Assembly: GCF_001188955.3 (NCBI RefSeq)
Contig: NZ_JPRF03000021.1
Location: forward strand, 372,001 to 436,000
Reading direction: 5' to 3'
Source: Kitasatospora aureofaciens
Lineage (GTDB): Bacteria > Actinomycetota > Actinomycetes > Streptomycetales > Streptomycetaceae
Length of the DNA stretch: 64,000 nt
Below are positions 61,185-64,000 of the stretch, one piece after another (position 1 is the first letter of the stretch; each line of letters starts with the position of its first letter). Under the pieces are notes generated by a model that was given only the letters and a program-made list of their open reading frames with translations, made no database searches and had not been told where the DNA came from. Made by a program: the position numbers and the translations under genes.

Positions 61185-64000
61185 GCACAGCCATCGAACC
61201 CGGGACCGGGGGAGAGGACGACTGGGCCCCGCTGTCGTACGCGCAACAGCGACTGTGGTTCCTCGACCAGCTGCAGCCGGGCAGCGCGGTCTACAACGTC
61301 CCGCTCGGCTACGACATCACCGGCCCGCTGCACCACACCGCCCTCGAACAGGCGCTGACCGAAGTCGTGCGGCGCCACGAGATCCTGCGCACCGCCTTCC
61401 GCTCGACCGCGGGCACCCCGCGCCAGGTGGTCCTGCCACCCGCGCCGGTGTCCATCCCCGTCGTCGACCTGACCGCACCCGGCCGCTCGGCGCACGAGGT
61501 GGCACGGCTCGCGGACGAGGAAGCCGGAGCCCCGTTCGACCTGGTCGCCGGCCGGGTCATCCGGGCCCGCCTGCTGCGCCTCGGTGAGCAGCAGCACCGC
61601 CTGCTGCTCACCGTGCACCACCTCGCCTGCGACGCGCCGTCGGTCGGCACGCTCGGCAAGGAACTCGAGGTCCAGTACCTGGCCGCCCTGGGCGGCCGGG
61701 TACGGCCCGAGCCCGACCTGCCCATGCAGTACGCCGACTTCGCCGACTGGCAGCAGAACACCCTCGCCGGGCCCGAACTCGACCGGCTGCTGGCGTACTG
61801 GACGGACCGGCTGGCCGACATGCCCGCCCGGAACCTGCCCACCGACCACCCGCGCCCGCCGGTGCAGAGCTACCGCGGCGCCGCGCTCACCTTCGACCTG
61901 CCACCGACAGCGGTCCAGCGGCTCGAAGAGCTGGGCCGGGCGGAGGGCGTCACGCTCTACAGCGTCCTGCTCGCCGCGTTCGCGGTCCTGCTGCGGGCGC
62001 ACGTCGGCGAGGACGAGGTCGTGGTCGGCACCCCGGTCTCCGGACGGGAACGGCCCGAACTGGCCCGCCTCATCGGGTTCTTCACCAACACCCTGGTGCT
62101 GCGCTGCGACCTCGGGTCCGGCCCGACGTTCCGCGAGCTGATCCAGCGCCTGTGGGAGGAGGTCAAGGGCGCGCTGGCCCACCAGGACCTGCCGTTCGAG
62201 AAACTCGTCGAAGAACTGCACCCCGACCGCGACCTCGCCCAGAACCCGCTGTTCCAGGTGCTGTTCAGCTACCGCTACGAGGACGAGGGATCGGGCCTGC
62301 GCCTGGACGGCTGCCAGGTGCGGCAGGTACTGGGCGACACCGGCGCGGCGCGCTTCGACCTCACGCTCAGCCTCACCCGCAACCCGGCCGGCGTGACCGG
62401 CCGCCTGGAGTACAGCACCGACCTGTTCGAGGCCACGACCGCCGAGCGGATCGCCCAGCGTTACGTCCAGGTCGTGACCGCCGCCGCACAGACCCCCGAC
62501 CGGCCCGTCGACGAGCTGACGGTGCTGCCGCCGGGCGAACTCGCCACCCTCACCGACTGGCAGTCCGGCACCCCGGCCGGCGTCCCCGACGCCGCCCTGG
62601 TGCACCTGCTGCTGGCGCAGCGGGTGGCCGCGACGCCCGACGAGGTCGCCCTGGTGGCCTCCGACACCACCCTGACCTACCGCGAACTCGACCACCTCGC
62701 CGACCGGTTCGCCGCCCAGCTGCGCCGCCTCGGCGTGGCACCGGACGAGCCGGTCGGGGTCCACCTGGGCCGCACCTCCCTGCTGATGGTCACCCTGCTG
62801 GGGATCCTCAAGGCGGGCGCCGCCTACCTCCCGCTGGACCCCGGCTACCCGCGCGACCGGCTGGCCTTCATGGTCGCCGACGCGGGCGTGCGGCTGGTCG
62901 TCGCGGACTCCAGGTCCGCCGCGGCCGCCGGCCGGCTCGGCGCCGCCCAGGTCGTGGTGCCCGACCTCACCGGGCAGCCGCAGGGCCCGGCCGACGGCGA
63001 GCCGTCGGCGCCCACCCCCGACAACCTGGCGTACGTGATCTACACCTCCGGGTCCACCGGACGGCCGAAGGGAGTCATGGTCACCCACCGCAACGTGGCC
63101 AACCTCTTCGCCGGGATGGACGAGGCCTTCGGGACCGACGAGCCCAGCACCTGGCTCGCGGTGACCAGCGTCTCCTTCGACATCTCCGTGGTCGAGCTGC
63201 TGTGGGCCCTGACGCACGGCCACCGCATCGTGCTGCGCGCCGAGCCGCCCCTGGCCTCGGCCGCGGTCGCCGCGGCCTCCGCCGCGGTGGCCGGCGCCCG
63301 GACCCGCGAGATCGACTTCAGCCTGCTCTACTTCGGCAGTGACTCCGAGGCCAGCTCCGAGGACCGCTACCGGCTGCTGCTGGAGGGCGCGAAGTTCGCC
63401 GACCGCAACGGCTTCACGGCCGTGTGGACCCCTGAGCGCCACTTCCACCAGTTCGGCGGGCTGTACCCGAACCCCTCGGTGATGGCGGCGGCCGTCGCCG
63501 CCACCACCGAGCGGGTCCAGGTACGCGCGGGCAGCGTGGTGATGCCGTTGCACGACCCGTTGCGGGTGGCCGAGGAATGGTCCGCCGTGGACAACCTCTC
63601 CGCCGGCCGGGTCGGCATCTCCCTCGCCTCCGGCTGGCACGCCAACGACTTCGTCCTGGCACCGGAGCGCTTCCACCAGCGCAAGCAGCTGATGATGGAC
63701 GGCCTCGCGCAGGTCCGCAAGCTGTGGCGCGGCGAGAAGGTGACGCGCCCCAACGGCGTCGGCGCCGAGGTCGAGGTCGGGGTGTTCCCCCGGCCCGTCC
63801 AGTCGGAGCTGCCGGTGTGGCTGACCAGCGCCAAGCATCCGGAGACCTTCCGGATGGCCGGCGAGGCCGGCACCGGGGTGCTCACCCACCTCCTCGGGCA
63901 CAACCTGGAGGAGCTGGCCGAGAAGATCGCGCTGTACCGCAAGACCTGGCGCGAGCACGGGCACGCCGGGGACGGCCACGTGGCGGTCATGGTCCACACC
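61181..64000 (+). CDS. NRPS with luciferase-like monooxygenase inside its A domain (partial)
   Basis: Open from GTG 61181 to the right edge: 940 residues, incomplete. A condensation domain comes first (PLSYAQQRLWFLDQLQPGSA; HHLACDAPS with Ala in place of the usual Gly near residue 146). The A domain follows (TYRELDHLADRFAAQL; YVIYTSGSTGRPKGV near 618; FDISVVELLW near 666). About 35 residues later, where A5 should appear, the sequence becomes a flavin-dependent luciferase-like monooxygenase of the MupA/Atu3671 type: IDFSLLYFGSDSEASSEDRY, FTAVWTPERHFHQFGG, AGSVVMPLHDPLRVAEEWSA, VGISLASGWHANDF, and it is still running at the edge. This insertion probably oxidises the loaded amino acid, for example by hydroxylation. 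Confidence 0.95.
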   Translation, partial: MSTAIEPGTGGEDDWAPLSYAQQRLWFLDQLQPGSAVYNVPLGYDITGPLHHTALEQALTEVVRRHEILRTAFRSTAGTPRQVVLPPAPVSIPVVDLTAPGRSAHEVARLADEEAGAPFDLVAGRVIRARLLRLGEQQHRLLLTVHHLACDAPSVGTLGKELEVQYLAALGGRVRPEPDLPMQYADFADWQQNTLAGPELDRLLAYWTDRLADMPARNLPTDHPRPPVQSYRGAALTFDLPPTAVQRLEELGRAEGVTLYSVLLAAFAVLLRAHVGEDEVVVGTPVSGRERPELARLIGFFTNTLVLRCDLGSGPTFRELIQRLWEEVKGALAHQDLPFEKLVEELHPDRDLAQNPLFQVLFSYRYEDEGSGLRLDGCQVRQVLGDTGAARFDLTLSLTRNPAGVTGRLEYSTDLFEATTAERIAQRYVQVVTAAAQTPDRPVDELTVLPPGELATLTDWQSGTPAGVPDAALVHLLLAQRVAATPDEVALVASDTTLTYRELDHLADRFAAQLRRLGVAPDEPVGVHLGRTSLLMVTLLGILKAGAAYLPLDPGYPRDRLAFMVADAGVRLVVADSRSAAAAGRLGAAQVVVPDLTGQPQGPADGEPSAPTPDNLAYVIYTSGSTGRPKGVMVTHRNVANLFAGMDEAFGTDEPSTWLAVTSVSFDISVVELLWALTHGHRIVLRAEPPLASAAVAAASAAVAGARTREIDFSLLYFGSDSEASSEDRYRLLLEGAKFADRNGFTAVWTPERHFHQFGGLYPNPSVMAAAVAATTERVQVRAGSVVMPLHDPLRVAEEWSAVDNLSAGRVGISLASGWHANDFVLAPERFHQRKQLMMDGLAQVRKLWRGEKVTRPNGVGAEVEVGVFPRPVQSELPVWLTSAKHPETFRMAGEAGTGVLTHLLGHNLEELAEKIALYRKTWREHGHAGDGHVAVMVHT

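Noticed and set aside
55983..63997. Very long minus-strand open frames opposite the NRPS genes (about 700 to 1100 codons)
   Set aside because: They are Gly/Val/Arg/His-rich shadows caused by GC-rich third positions of the plus-strand NRPS genes; no domains, starts or ribosome binding sites support them.
1..64000. CRISPR arrays or prophage modules
   Set aside because: No regularly spaced repeats and no capsid, portal, terminase or lysis genes were seen; the short tandem repeats found have no spacers.

Overview
High-GC actinomycete chromosome, most likely Streptomyces or Kitasatospora. The evidence is the GC-rich third codon positions, frequent GTG/TTG starts, an SsgA-like sporulation protein, a MatB-like deacetylase/glycosyltransferase, DUF397/XRE-era style actinomycete regulators, a class III lanthipeptide locus and an NRPS locus. 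Intact small operons alternate with many truncated gene remnants, which suggests an accessory region or chromosome arm shaped by repeated deletion. No tRNA, rRNA, CRISPR array or intact mobile element was seen.

Layout. 0.4-2.0 kb: SDR oxidoreductase and TetR regulator with three copies of one operator. 2.6-8.5 kb: secreted beta-propeller, small secreted and membrane proteins, an SsgA-like protein and a FUSC membrane protein. 9.5-11.5 kb: MarR-controlled NmrA-like and membrane protein genes. 12.5-17.4 kb: class III lanthipeptide locus (LanKC synthetase, 45-residue precursor, two hairpins, one ABC half-transporter). 17.7-18.6 kb: secreted ribosome-inactivating protein. 19-20.3 kb: broken GlxA/AraC regulator and a cut-off secreted protein. 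20.4-23.4 kb: MatAB-like exopolysaccharide pair. 25.4-27.8 kb: fasciclin lipoprotein and sulfite-oxidase-like membrane protein. 28.4-31 kb: two small genes, a truncated GT1 and a probably truncated GT4 glycosyltransferase placed head to head. 31-36 kb: light-response island (photolyase, DUF4383 protein, ECF sigma factor, DUF427 protein, small membrane protein, LitR-like B12 regulator). 36.4-40.5 kb: MMPL exporter with a NarL-type two-component system. 41-46 kb: alpha/beta hydrolase, MurJ-like flippase and several remnants. 46.4-50.7 kb: XRE-type regulator, and a phosphoesterase-MFS-propeller operon. 51.4-54 kb: IS21 remnant, then a TetR regulator divergent from a monooxygenase and a VOC-DUF4267 fusion. 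54-55.9 kb: helicase and PAS/GAF debris. 56 kb to the right edge: NRPS locus (MbtH, A-PCP-C-A-PCP, C-A...) whose second enzyme carries a luciferase-like monooxygenase inside its adenylation domain and runs off the window.

The most notable elements are the LLM-interrupted adenylation domain, the compact lanthipeptide locus with tandem hairpins after the precursor gene, the secreted ribosome-inactivating protein, the light-response island with matched divergent promoter elements, and several multi-copy palindromic operators that tie regulators to their likely targets. All domain and motif calls were made by eye from translated sequence; no database search was run.
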